The notes under the pieces: generated by a model
The model's input: the letters and a program-made list of their open reading frames with translations, nothing else
The model's database searches: none
What the model was told of the DNA's origin: nothing
Position numbers and translations under genes: made by a program
In this document: piece by piece, positions 50,701-57,331 of the stretch
How positions within the stretch are numbered: the first letter of the stretch is position 1
Layout of the letters: every line of letters begins with the position of its first letter
Origin: Xylanibacter ruminicola
GTDB taxonomy: Bacteria; Bacteroidota; Bacteroidia; Bacteroidales; Bacteroidaceae
Direction of reading: 5' to 3'
Length of the DNA stretch: 64,000 bases
Assembly: GCF_900142525.1 (NCBI RefSeq)
Contig: NZ_FRBD01000013.1
Location: forward strand, 1-64,000

Positions 50701-53194
50701 AAGTAAACTTGCGGTTTATCAGTTGGTTGCTGCGCTCTACCGAACCCTGCTCTATCAGTTTCTTACCCGCAAAGATGCCGTACACGATATGCACATCCTG
50801 AGCCGACGAACCCACCTGGATGGTTACTGGTGTACCATCGTTGGGGAACTGCGTTGCGCTCTGGTAGAACCAGTCGTCCGTTTCAGCCACAGGGCGCTGA
50901 TCATTAAGTGAGAAGATGATGAAAGTGCGCTCTACGGTCTGATCCTCGTAGGCAGCTTCGACGGTGTGCTTACCAGTTGCAAACGCACCTAATGCCTGTG
51001 CACTATTGGCTTTCACCGTTTGCCACTCGCCTCCGTCTACGCGATAATGCACCTCTGTGTCGATATCCTTTCCAGCGGCATTGCGCACGTGGAAGGTGGC
51101 TGTGGGGTTATCCTCTATCAGCACCTTGTCGGCTATGTCGATGCTTAGTGCTGTCTTGCGATTGCCCAGTGGCAACGATAGCTGTCCGTTATGCGTTTCG
51201 CCTGCCCCATCGGTCACATCGGCCATCACCACAAAGTTGTAGAACATGGTGTGCTTGGTCTCGGGCATGGTCAGCGGCATCTGCACCGTAAAGTTTCCAT
51301 CGGCATCGGTGGCTGCCTCGCCGCTATATATCTCGTCGCCATTCGAACTGTAGCCGAAGGTGCCCTCTTCGTAATAACGATTGTAATCGTACCACCAGAA
51401 GGCCATGCGACGCATCACCTTATAGCTCACCTTGGCATCCTGTACGGGCACACCGGCATAGTTCATCGCCGTACCCTTCACACTGATGGTGTCGCCAGCC
51501 TTGTAGGCCTCCTTATATTCGTCAAAGTCCACGTGGAATGTGGGGCGCTTGTACTCCTCTACACGTATGCGCTGCGAGTTGTTGTTCACCAGGACGGTAA
51601 ACCAGCCCGTAAGCCCCGTCTGTGGCAATGTAAAGTCTACGGCAGCCACACCCATCTCGTCGGTCTCTGCCTCCTTCTCGGCCACCGTCTTGTAGTTGGC
51701 ATCCAGCAGTGTAAACTTCATGGGTTTCTTCGAGCAAACAGTCTGTTCTGTGCCGTGAACCACCTGATAGGCCATGGCCGAGGCATGCACCGTCTGCCCT
51801 GGGCGATAGATGCTGCGATCGGTAAAAATCACCGTCTGCTGCATCACGCGATCGGCATCGTAGTATACATATCGCCCTGAGCCGCTCAACACTACGCCCG
51901 CCTTATCGTCGTTGGTATAGGCAAACACGCTGCGGTTGCGCGTCACGTCGTCTGTGGGGAAGAAGAACTCGCCCTTGGCATTGGTCTCGCCAAGATAGTT
52001 TTTCTCGTTGCGATAGCTTATGCGTTCCTTAATCTTCAGCTTGGCGCCAGCTATGGGCTGTCCTGTTGTAGCGTTCACCACCACATAGCGTATTCTGCCG
52101 TTAGGCTGCGTCTCGGCGATGGTAAACATATCGGTTACGTGATACAGCGTGCGCACCACCTCGGTGGCAGGATTGGTTTTAAACTCCACCAGATACATGC
52201 CCACTGGCAGTCCTGCCAGCGTCATCGAATCCTCAAACAGCTCGTAGTCGGCATGCGCACCCAGCTGCTTGGTCTCGCTGATTACCGGCTGCCCCAACAG
52301 CGTGCAGATTTTACTCCAGCCCTTCTCGGTCGATGGCGTCTCTTCGATGTCGCCCTGGCATTTCACGGGGTATACCGTCATGGTGAGCTGCGACAGATGG
52401 CGCAACTCCTTCAGCGCCACTTTCTGCGATTGCATCGGACGAGCTACCGTCAGGTCGTAAGCCAGACTGAATTGTGGGTTCGTCAGCTGCTGCCTGGCAT
52501 TGCGCAGCTCATTGATGAGCGTCCACTTGCCCCACTTCTCTATGGCATCATCTATGTAGGCTATGCGCTCGGCCGCAGTCGTGGTGTATGGCAGTTGGTG
52601 ATACGCCTGCACGGCCAGGTTGGCATCTAGCAGGCTCACCGCCTTCTGGTTGCCCGCGCTGGCATAGTAGTCGCGCAGCACCTTGATTTCTTCCAGCTCA
52701 CCGCCTATCACGCTCAGCATGTCGTTGCCAAACACCGCTGCATCTTCGCCCAGCACCACAAACGGCTCGTAGCTGCCCTGCTTGGTCTTAGCTAGCAGCT
52801 TGCACACCTCGGGCGTTAGTTGCGGTTTCTTCACATCCAGTTTCAAGTTGGCTTGCTCACTTCCTATCTGGTAGAGCACCGTCTGGTACACCAGCTTCAG
52901 CACCGCATCCTGCGCCTGGTTGTATCGCGCTACAATGCGATCTACTTCAGGCTTCAGCGAGTCGGGCGCTATGGCGGCCATCGTCTGTGCCCCCATCAGT
53001 TCCGCCTTGAGCAGCTGTCCGTATTGCTTCTCCTTCTGAGCCTTGTTCACTATCTGCTGTAGCACCTCATACTGCGTCTTGGGCAGATCTTTCTCTTCGG
53101 CCTCCGAAACCTTCTTCCAGAGCACCGAATACGATTGTCCGAATATGAACATAGGCATGATCAAAGCTATAGTTATCAATAGAAGTCTCTTCAT
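47762..53194 (-). CDS. Alpha-2-macroglobulin family protein (MG2/TED type), very large
   Basis: The 1810-residue protein starts MKRLLLITIALIMPMFIFG (signal peptide). It has MG domains (RPGQTVHASAMAYQV near 490), a long linker near 1040-1080, the A2M core (FFYPQLTTDMNGRVAIKFTLPE truncated here for length) and an alpha-alpha toroid (about 1280-1640). The CxEQ thioester motif is absent; the equivalent place reads SPNEDNAISLAASYY. Thioester-free bacterial macroglobulins are thought to be periplasmic or surface protease traps or to aid cell-envelope repair. Its C-terminus LGKPSGEAERKINY is encoded by a two-hairpin repeat, and residues near 1695 by CTAG words. Confidence 0.9.
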   Translation of the reverse strand: MKRLLLITIALIMPMFIFGQSYSVLWKKVSEAEEKDLPKTQYEVLQQIVNKAQKEKQYGQLLKAELMGAQTMAAIAPDSLKPEVDRIVARYNQAQDAVLKLVYQTVLYQIGSEQANLKLDVKKPQLTPEVCKLLAKTKQGSYEPFVVLGEDAAVFGNDMLSVIGGELEEIKVLRDYYASAGNQKAVSLLDANLAVQAYHQLPYTTTAAERIAYIDDAIEKWGKWTLINELRNARQQLTNPQFSLAYDLTVARPMQSQKVALKELRHLSQLTMTVYPVKCQGDIEETPSTEKGWSKICTLLGQPVISETKQLGAHADYELFEDSMTLAGLPVGMYLVEFKTNPATEVVRTLYHVTDMFTIAETQPNGRIRYVVVNATTGQPIAGAKLKIKERISYRNEKNYLGETNAKGEFFFPTDDVTRNRSVFAYTNDDKAGVVLSGSGRYVYYDADRVMQQTVIFTDRSIYRPGQTVHASAMAYQVVHGTEQTVCSKKPMKFTLLDANYKTVAEKEAETDEMGVAAVDFTLPQTGLTGWFTVLVNNNSQRIRVEEYKRPTFHVDFDEYKEAYKAGDTISVKGTAMNYAGVPVQDAKVSYKVMRRMAFWWYDYNRYYEEGTFGYSSNGDEIYSGEAATDADGNFTVQMPLTMPETKHTMFYNFVVMADVTDGAGETHNGQLSLPLGNRKTALSIDIADKVLIEDNPTATFHVRNAAGKDIDTEVHYRVDGGEWQTVKANSAQALGAFATGKHTVEAAYEDQTVERTFIIFSLNDQRPVAETDDWFYQSATQFPNDGTPVTIQVGSSAQDVHIVYGIFAGKKLIEQGSVERSNQLINRKFTYKDEYDTGLLITYAWVKNGHCYTHSARIQRPMPDKKLKLEWATFRNRLTPGQKEEWTLTIKDASGKPVNANLMATLYDQSLNQIAKHQWQFMPYLWIQLPFTAWTYVPREQFSRFGSRSWKALDYDMISFSRFDHDVYPQYYRTFGYRGSRMKLGARNIGLEDGVMMLESAPAMVAAPMAKNADAKVFDVVETADVDIAEAPAVAEDEKQTEDIQIRENLNETAFFYPQLTTDMNGRVAIKFTLPESLTTWQLLGFAHTRELYYGLIEAEAVAKKDVMIQPNVPRFIREGDEATISVRVMNTGEKAVKGTARLVLINAETNATIYEKTQSVSLKAGETRPVAFDINTAGYEPTMLICKMSISGKGYSDGEQHYLPVLPASERITVALPITQHKPGTETIDLTKLVPADAKNAKLTLEYTNNPVWLMVQALPSVGSPNEDNAISLAASYYANGIGKYIIDQNPQIKPVFELWKQQENNAQLKINNSLSSQLQKNEDLKNLVLSETPWVMDADNETEQKHRMADFFDENLMNNRLDKCIEKLTKLQLGDGSWTWYPGMPGSFYMTVAVSEMLVRLNALTEKQSGTAKMLNSAFGFMGREIVDLVKELKKAEKKGETVTFPSYKALQWLYLVTLDGRKLPTEVQTANSYLIELLKKDIKRQSIYDKALSAVIFQKLDAQRAQEYAQSLKEYTVFREEMGRYYDTPRAGYSWFDYKIPTQSIAIEALQAITPNDFETIDEMQRWLLQQKRTQAWDTPINSVNAVYAFLKGQEFRLVQNQKMATINLDVKTVPLPKATAAIGYVKTELPKGKRLTIRKTSDGTSWGAVYAQFFQPAKNVADTGSGLSIKREIIASKTSQACSASLLVGDRIRVRLTITADRDYDFVQVVDKRAACMEPVKQLSGYHHGGYITPRDNTTCYFYDMLSKGTHVIETEYYIDRPGTYETGTATVECAYSPEFRAVTKSETLNILGKPSGEAERKINY
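47778..47808 (-). repeat. Two-hairpin element forming the C-terminus of the macroglobulin gene
   Basis: On the minus strand: CTTGGC-AA-GCCAAG, then CGGC-GAA-GCCG and AGCG, encoding LGKPSGEAER. It is bordered on both sides by AAACATT/AAAGATT words. Confidence 0.7.
48118..48156. repeat. CTAG-rich repeat in frame inside the macroglobulin gene
   Basis: CTAG begins at 48118, 48126, 48144 and 48153, a partly kept 9-bp spacing like that in fkp. It encodes ASKTSQACSASLL before the conserved VGDRIRVR. Confidence 0.55.
49236..49275. repeat. TTAATTTTTAATTG repeat in frame inside the macroglobulin gene
   Basis: GAATTGTTAATTTTTAATTG, a word typical of AT-rich spacers, encodes QLKINNSLSS in the linker near residue 1320. 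Confidence 0.45.
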
Positions 53195-53219
53195 ACGTGT
53201 TACGCATTTAATATTTCTG

Positions 53220-53250
53220 CAAAGGTAACTTATTTTTTTCAATACACAAA
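53220..53250 (-). promoter_or_regulatory. Promoter of the macroglobulin-DUF1573-meaB operon
   Basis: On the minus strand: -33 TTTG (53247-53250), a 19-bp spacer and -7 TACCTTTG (53220-53227), 25 bp before the ATG. Confidence 0.8.
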
Positions 53251-53386
53251 AGGGACGGTTCTTTTTGTGTACTTTTTTTCGTTTTTTTGGGGCGAAGGTG
53301 TTAAAAACGTGGCCTTTTTAACACCTAATTGTGGATTTTCTAACACCATTTGCGATTTTTGAACACCTTATTTCAAAAATTCTTTG

Positions 53387-53394
53387 TAATTTTG
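53387..53394 (+). promoter_or_regulatory. Candidate -7 box before the small secreted-protein fragment
   Basis: TAATTTTG followed by C lies 42 bp before the ATG. The TTTG at 53358-53361 is 25 bp away, longer than usual. Confidence 0.35.
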
Positions 53395-53436
53395 CGGCCG
53401 AAAAATAAGAAAGCATAGTAAAAAAATAATAATGAA

Positions 53437-53598
53437 ATGAAATTTACATCCATTTTTTGTCGAGCAGCCATGACGTTGCTCGTAATGTTGCTCACGTCTG
53501 TTTCGGCGTGGGCGTTCAAGCAACCGCAGCCTTCAGCTATACGACGATCCTGCCGAAGAAATCAGCAACGAAGGCGAAGTGATGTAATATCGCGATAA
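53437..53598 (+). pseudogene. Small secreted-protein fragment, probably frameshifted
   Basis: The ATG at 53437 opens a 53-codon frame. It has a clear signal peptide (about residues 1-26, ending in SVSAWA) and then a very basic tail of RRSCRRNQQRRR type that looks out of frame. From the CAG at about 53530, another frame reads LYDDPAEEISNEGEVM and stops at 53585-53587. That acidic stretch looks more like a real mature sequence. A single-base change, or a remnant of a larger surface protein, would explain it. No database family is recognised. Confidence 0.4.
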
Positions 53599-53666
53599 GT
53601 ACACAAAAGGCGCTCGGCTTTGCCGCTTTGCTTGCAAAGTCCCTTTTGTGTACTTTATTTCTATCA

Positions 53667-53864
53667 AGTTTAGAAGTTTAGATGTTTAGATGTTTAGATT
53701 TTCTGTGTTTTTTATTGAGATTACGGGGTGATGAATATATAGCCGTTATAACCTATTTTAATATTATATTATAATATAATATTAAAATAGAGGTGTTTTT
53801 GAATATTCCTACTTGAGATAAATTCCTTAAAAATCTAAACATCTAAACTTCTAAACATCTAAAC
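53667..53864. repeat. Inverted pair of GTTTAGAT octamer arrays
   Basis: Left: four TTTAGANN units (53667-53699). Right: four TCTAAACN units (53833-53864), the reverse complement. Confidence 0.65.
53753..53790. repeat. 38-bp perfect AT-rich palindrome
   Basis: CTATTTTAATATTATATTA (53753-53771) is followed directly by its exact reverse complement (53772-53790). With no loop it would extrude as a cruciform. Confidence 0.85.
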
Positions 53865-53870
53865 AAAAAA

Positions 53871-53915
53871 ACACAGAAACGTAACTTTTAACCATCAGAA
53901 GTTACGTTTCTGTGT
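53871..53915. terminator. Strong hairpin, possible terminator or RNA element
   Basis: Perfect 17-bp arms (53871-53887 and 53899-53915) surround an 11-nt loop. There is no clean T run on either side, so a terminator role is uncertain. Confidence 0.45.
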
Positions 53916-53960
53916 GGCAAAAGTTACGTTTCTGTTGCCCTAAAAAAAACTCAAATAAAA

Positions 53961-53992
53961 TTTGGTTTTTTGCTCGTTTATTCGTATCTTTG
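53961..53992 (+). promoter_or_regulatory. Promoter of the acyl-CoA synthetase gene, leaderless
   Basis: -33 TTTG (53961-53964), an exact 20-bp spacer and -7 TATCTTTG (53985-53992). The ATG begins 5 bp after the box, about where transcription should start. Confidence 0.8.
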
Positions 53993-53996
53993 CAAT

Positions 53997-56057
53997 ATGA
54001 TTAACCAACAATTATTGAATCCGAAGAGCATCGTCGTGATTGGCGGCTCTAACAACGTGCATAAGCCCGGTGGGTCTATTGTGCGTAATATTAAGAATGG
54101 TGGTTTCGGTGGCGACCTGCACATTGTGAACCCCAAGGAAGATGAAGTGCAGGGAATAAAAGCCTTTCACGATGTAAAGGAGATACCACAGACGGAGCTG
54201 GCAGTGCTGGTAGTAGCAGCCAAGTTCTGTCCTGACTACGTGGACTATCTGTGCGCAGAGAAGGGCACAAAGGCCTTTGTGATTATCTCGGCAGGATTCG
54301 GCGAGGAGACCAAGGCGGGCGCCGAACTGGAGCAACGCATACTGGACACCTGCGATAAATACGGGGCGGCACTGATAGGTCCGAACTGCATAGGACTGCT
54401 GAATCGGAACCACCACAGCGTGTTTACACTACCCATACCCAAACTGAACCCGCAGGGCGTCGACTTTGTGTCGGGATCGGGCGCTACGGCGGTATTCATT
54501 CTGGAGAGTGCCGTGATTAAAGGTCTGCAGTTTAACAGTGTGTGGAGCATTGGCAACGGCAAGCAGATAGGCATAGAAGACGTGTTGCAGTATATGGACG
54601 ACCAGTTTGACCCCGAAAAGGACTCGAAGGTGAAACTGCTGTATATAGAGAACATAGGCAACCCCGACAAGCTGCTATACCACGCCAGCAACCTGATACG
54701 CAAGGGATGCCGCATAGCAGCTATCAAAGCAGGATCGAGCGAGAGCGGAAGCCGCGCGGCATCGAGCCATACGGGCGCCATCGCATCGAGCGACTCGGCT
54801 GTAGAGGCTCTGTTCCGTAAGGCAGGAATAGTGCGCTGTTTTTCGCGTGAGGAGTTGACTACCGTTGGATGCATCTTCACCCTGCCCGAACTGAAGGGAA
54901 AGAACTTTGCGATTGTTACTCATGCGGGTGGGCCTGGAGTGATGCTTACAGATGCGCTGTCGAAAGGCGGACTGAACGTGCCCAAGATAGAAGGGCCCGA
55001 GGCCGACGAGCTGAAAGAGAAGCTGTTCCCCGGTTCATCAGTGGCCAACCCCATCGACTTTCTGGCCACAGGAACGGCCGAGCAACTGGGCACGGTGATA
55101 GATTATTGCGAAAACAAATTTGACGAGATAGATGCCATCGCCGTGATTTACGGCACTCCTGGACTGACGCAGCTCTACGAGGCCTACGACGTGCTGGACA
55201 AGAAGATACGTGAGTGCAAAAAACCTATCTTCCCCATATTGCCAAGCTTGCATACTGCCGGTCCCGAGGTGGCAGAATTCTTGAGCAAGGGGCATGTGAA
55301 CTTCAGCGACGAGGTGACACTGGCCACAGCGCTAAGCCAAATCATGCGCACGCCAAAACCTGCACCGCCCGAGGTACAGCTATATGGCATCGACTTTCCA
55401 CGACTGCACATCATCATCAGCGGCATAGAGCAGAACGGCTACGTATCGCCACAGACCGTACGCGAGATACTATCGTGCGCAGGCATACCACTGGTGCCCG
55501 AGTTGGTATCGAAGGATAAAAAGGAACTGACAGCCTTTGCCGAGCGCGAGGGATTCCCCGTGGTGGCTAAGGTGGTAGGGCCCATACATAAGAGCGACGT
55601 GGGCGGCGTGACACTGAACATACGAACACCCGAGCATCTGGCACTGGAGTTTGACCGCATGATGAAGATAAAGGGCGCAACGGGCGTGATGGTACAGAAG
55701 ATGCTGAAGGGCACCGAGCTGTTTATAGGCGCGAAATACGAAACCCGCTTCGGCCACGTGACACTATGCGGACTGGGTGGCATATTCGTTGAGGTGCTGA
55801 AGGACGTATCGAGCGGACTAGCGCCACTAAGTTATGCCGAGGCCTACTCGATGATTCACTCGCTGCGTGGCTACAAGATACTGAAAGGTACGCGCGGCCA
55901 GAAGGGAATCAACGAGCAGAAATTTGCTGAGATCATCGTGCGTCTGTCTACCCTGCTGCGCTTTGCCACAGAGATCAAGGAGATGGATATCAACCCGCTG
56001 CTGGCAGACGAGAAAGACGTTGTTGCCGTTGACGCACGTATTCTTATTGAAAGATAA
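53997..56057 (+). CDS. Acetate/acyl-CoA ligase (ADP-forming), fused alpha-beta
   Basis: The 686-residue enzyme makes ATP from an acyl-CoA, ADP and phosphate, or runs in reverse. Domains in order: CoA-binding Rossmann fold (1-130, VVIGGSNNVHKPGG), two succinyl-CoA-ligase-like folds with the phosphohistidine in SSHTGAIASSD (about 255), and a C-terminal ATP-grasp part (about 470-686, FPVVAKVVGPIHKSDVGGV). The ATG at 53997 is fixed by the promoter. It could serve ATP generation from acetyl- or branched acyl-CoA during amino acid fermentation. A flavoprotein gene follows by 47 bp. Confidence 0.92.
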   Translation: MINQQLLNPKSIVVIGGSNNVHKPGGSIVRNIKNGGFGGDLHIVNPKEDEVQGIKAFHDVKEIPQTELAVLVVAAKFCPDYVDYLCAEKGTKAFVIISAGFGEETKAGAELEQRILDTCDKYGAALIGPNCIGLLNRNHHSVFTLPIPKLNPQGVDFVSGSGATAVFILESAVIKGLQFNSVWSIGNGKQIGIEDVLQYMDDQFDPEKDSKVKLLYIENIGNPDKLLYHASNLIRKGCRIAAIKAGSSESGSRAASSHTGAIASSDSAVEALFRKAGIVRCFSREELTTVGCIFTLPELKGKNFAIVTHAGGPGVMLTDALSKGGLNVPKIEGPEADELKEKLFPGSSVANPIDFLATGTAEQLGTVIDYCENKFDEIDAIAVIYGTPGLTQLYEAYDVLDKKIRECKKPIFPILPSLHTAGPEVAEFLSKGHVNFSDEVTLATALSQIMRTPKPAPPEVQLYGIDFPRLHIIISGIEQNGYVSPQTVREILSCAGIPLVPELVSKDKKELTAFAEREGFPVVAKVVGPIHKSDVGGVTLNIRTPEHLALEFDRMMKIKGATGVMVQKMLKGTELFIGAKYETRFGHVTLCGLGGIFVEVLKDVSSGLAPLSYAEAYSMIHSLRGYKILKGTRGQKGINEQKFAEIIVRLSTLLRFATEIKEMDINPLLADEKDVVAVDARILIER

Positions 56058-56104
56058 TCATTTAAGTAATTGTATAGCCTACGGTAAAAGAATAAAAAGA
56101 AAGA

Positions 56105-57331
56105 ATGAAAACAGCAATCGTTGGTGGAGGGGCGGCAGGATTTTTTCTGGCCATTAACCTGAAGGAGATGTGCCCCGAGATGCAGGTAACCATCTTTGAG
56201 GAATCGAAGAAGGTGCTTGCAAAGGTAGAGGTATCGGGTGGCGGAAGATGTAACTGTACCAACTCGTTTGAGGCAGTGACGGATCTGCAACAGGTGTACC
56301 CACGAGGCCACCGACTGCTGAAAAGGCTATTCAAGACCTTCGACTATCGCGACGCGTACGAGTGGTTTGAACGTCACGGGGTGAGACTGGTGACGCAGGA
56401 GGACAACTGTGTGTTCCCCATGTCGCAAGATTCGCACACCATTATTAATATGTTTTTGGCGGAGGCGAAAAGGCATGGCGTGGAGATTAAGACGCAATGC
56501 AAGATAGAATCGCTGGAGCAATTAGCGGAGTATGATTTTAAGGTGATTACTACGGGTGGAATGCCAAAAGGCATCGTGCCTAATCAAACCACCCCAAGCC
56601 CCTCCTTACTCTTTAAGGAGGGGAGCATTGTCTCCCCGGTGCCATCGCTGTTTACATTCAGTATTGAGGACGAAGCGCTGAGGGCGCTGATGGGAACGGT
56701 GGTTGAGGATGCAACGGCATCGATACCTGGCACAAAGTTTAAAAGCTGCGGACCGCTGCTGATTACCCACTGGGGCATGAGCGGACCAGCCATACTCAAA
56801 CTCTCGAGTTATGCTGCGCGCGAGCTGCATGAGCACAACTACCAGATGCCACTGGCTGTGAACTGGACATCGCTGAAGGAGCCTGAGATACAGCAGGAGC
56901 TGCGCGAGATCATCATCCGCCATCCGCAGAAACAGATAGCCACCATCAGGCCCTTTGGATTGCCCAGTCGGTTATGGGATTATCTGGTGGCCAAAACCCT
57001 TGGCGAGCGCGCCCAGAACCGTTGGCAGAACCTGAACCAAAAAGAACTGAACCGACTGACAAACGCCCTGTGCAACGACCAATACCGGATAGCCGGGCGT
57101 TCGGCTTTCAAGGATGAGTTTGTGACGTGTGGCGGCATCGACCTTTCAGGCATAAACCCCAACACCCTGGAAGCAAAAACACTCCCCCAGCTTTATTTTG
57201 CTGGAGAAGTGCTCGACATCGATGGCATCACAGGCGGATTTAATTTCCAAGCCGCCTGGACCACCGCTTATGTAGTTTCCATGGCGATTAGTCAAGCAAG
57301 CCGTTGTAGTCAGTCTCCTTCTGAGGGATGA
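56105..57331 (+). CDS. HI0933/BaiN-like NAD(P)/FAD-dependent oxidoreductase
   Basis: The 408-residue flavoprotein has the FAD dinucleotide loop VGGGAAGFFLAINL at 6-19, KVEVSGGGRCNCTN near 40 (family signature), DEFVTCGGIDLSGINP and a C-terminal YFAGEVLDIDGITGGFNFQAAW truncated here for length. Its substrate is unknown. A P-rich insert NQTTPSPSLLFKEGSIVSP near 165 is encoded by a repeat-like C-rich stretch. Its last 44 bp overlap the 3' end of the convergent susD-like gene. Confidence 0.9.
   Translation: MKTAIVGGGAAGFFLAINLKEMCPEMQVTIFEESKKVLAKVEVSGGGRCNCTNSFEAVTDLQQVYPRGHRLLKRLFKTFDYRDAYEWFERHGVRLVTQEDNCVFPMSQDSHTIINMFLAEAKRHGVEIKTQCKIESLEQLAEYDFKVITTGGMPKGIVPNQTTPSPSLLFKEGSIVSPVPSLFTFSIEDEALRALMGTVVEDATASIPGTKFKSCGPLLITHWGMSGPAILKLSSYAARELHEHNYQMPLAVNWTSLKEPEIQQELREIIIRHPQKQIATIRPFGLPSRLWDYLVAKTLGERAQNRWQNLNQKELNRLTNALCNDQYRIAGRSAFKDEFVTCGGIDLSGINPNTLEAKTLPQLYFAGEVLDIDGITGGFNFQAAWTTAYVVSMAISQASRCSQSPSEG
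56583..56636. repeat. C-rich hairpin repeat in frame inside the flavoprotein gene
   Basis: CCCCTCCTTA-CTCT-TTAAGGAGGGG forms a stem and is read as SPSLLFKEGS. It resembles the C-rich stretches in murF-alr and the GSCFA gene. Confidence 0.5.

Larger units (their letters stand above)
53243..53652. repeat. 410-bp segment bounded by inverted 14-bp repeats
   Basis: TACACAAAAGGGAC (53243-53256) and its reverse complement (53639-53652) bound the segment, each end forming its own hairpin (53243-53271 and 53599-53652). The right hairpin loop is a two-hairpin element (53611-53640). Inside lie GGTGTTAAAAA/TTTTTAACACC (53297-53325) and two further AACACC words. No transposase is encoded. Confidence 0.6.
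53599..53996. other. Gene-free 398-bp region rich in inverted repeats
   Basis: No convincing open frame is present. It holds the right hairpin of the 410-bp segment (to 53652) and GTTTAGAT octamers at 53667-53699 with their inverted copy at 53833-53864. A 38-bp perfect AT palindrome lies at 53753-53790 and a hairpin with 17-bp arms at 53871-53915. A third copy of AAGTTACGTTTCTGT is at 53921-53935, and the promoter of the next gene closes the region. Confidence 0.75.

Noticed and set aside
50369..51880. Several plus-strand open frames of 100-230 codons
   Set aside because: All are antisense to the macroglobulin gene; overlapping frames without start context or family motifs.
53667..53864. CRISPR array
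   Set aside because: The repeat units are only 8 bp with no spacers, and no cas genes are present.
53871..53935. Riboswitch upstream of the acyl-CoA synthetase gene
   Set aside because: The hairpins lie upstream of the mapped promoter boxes, so they would not be in that gene's mRNA.
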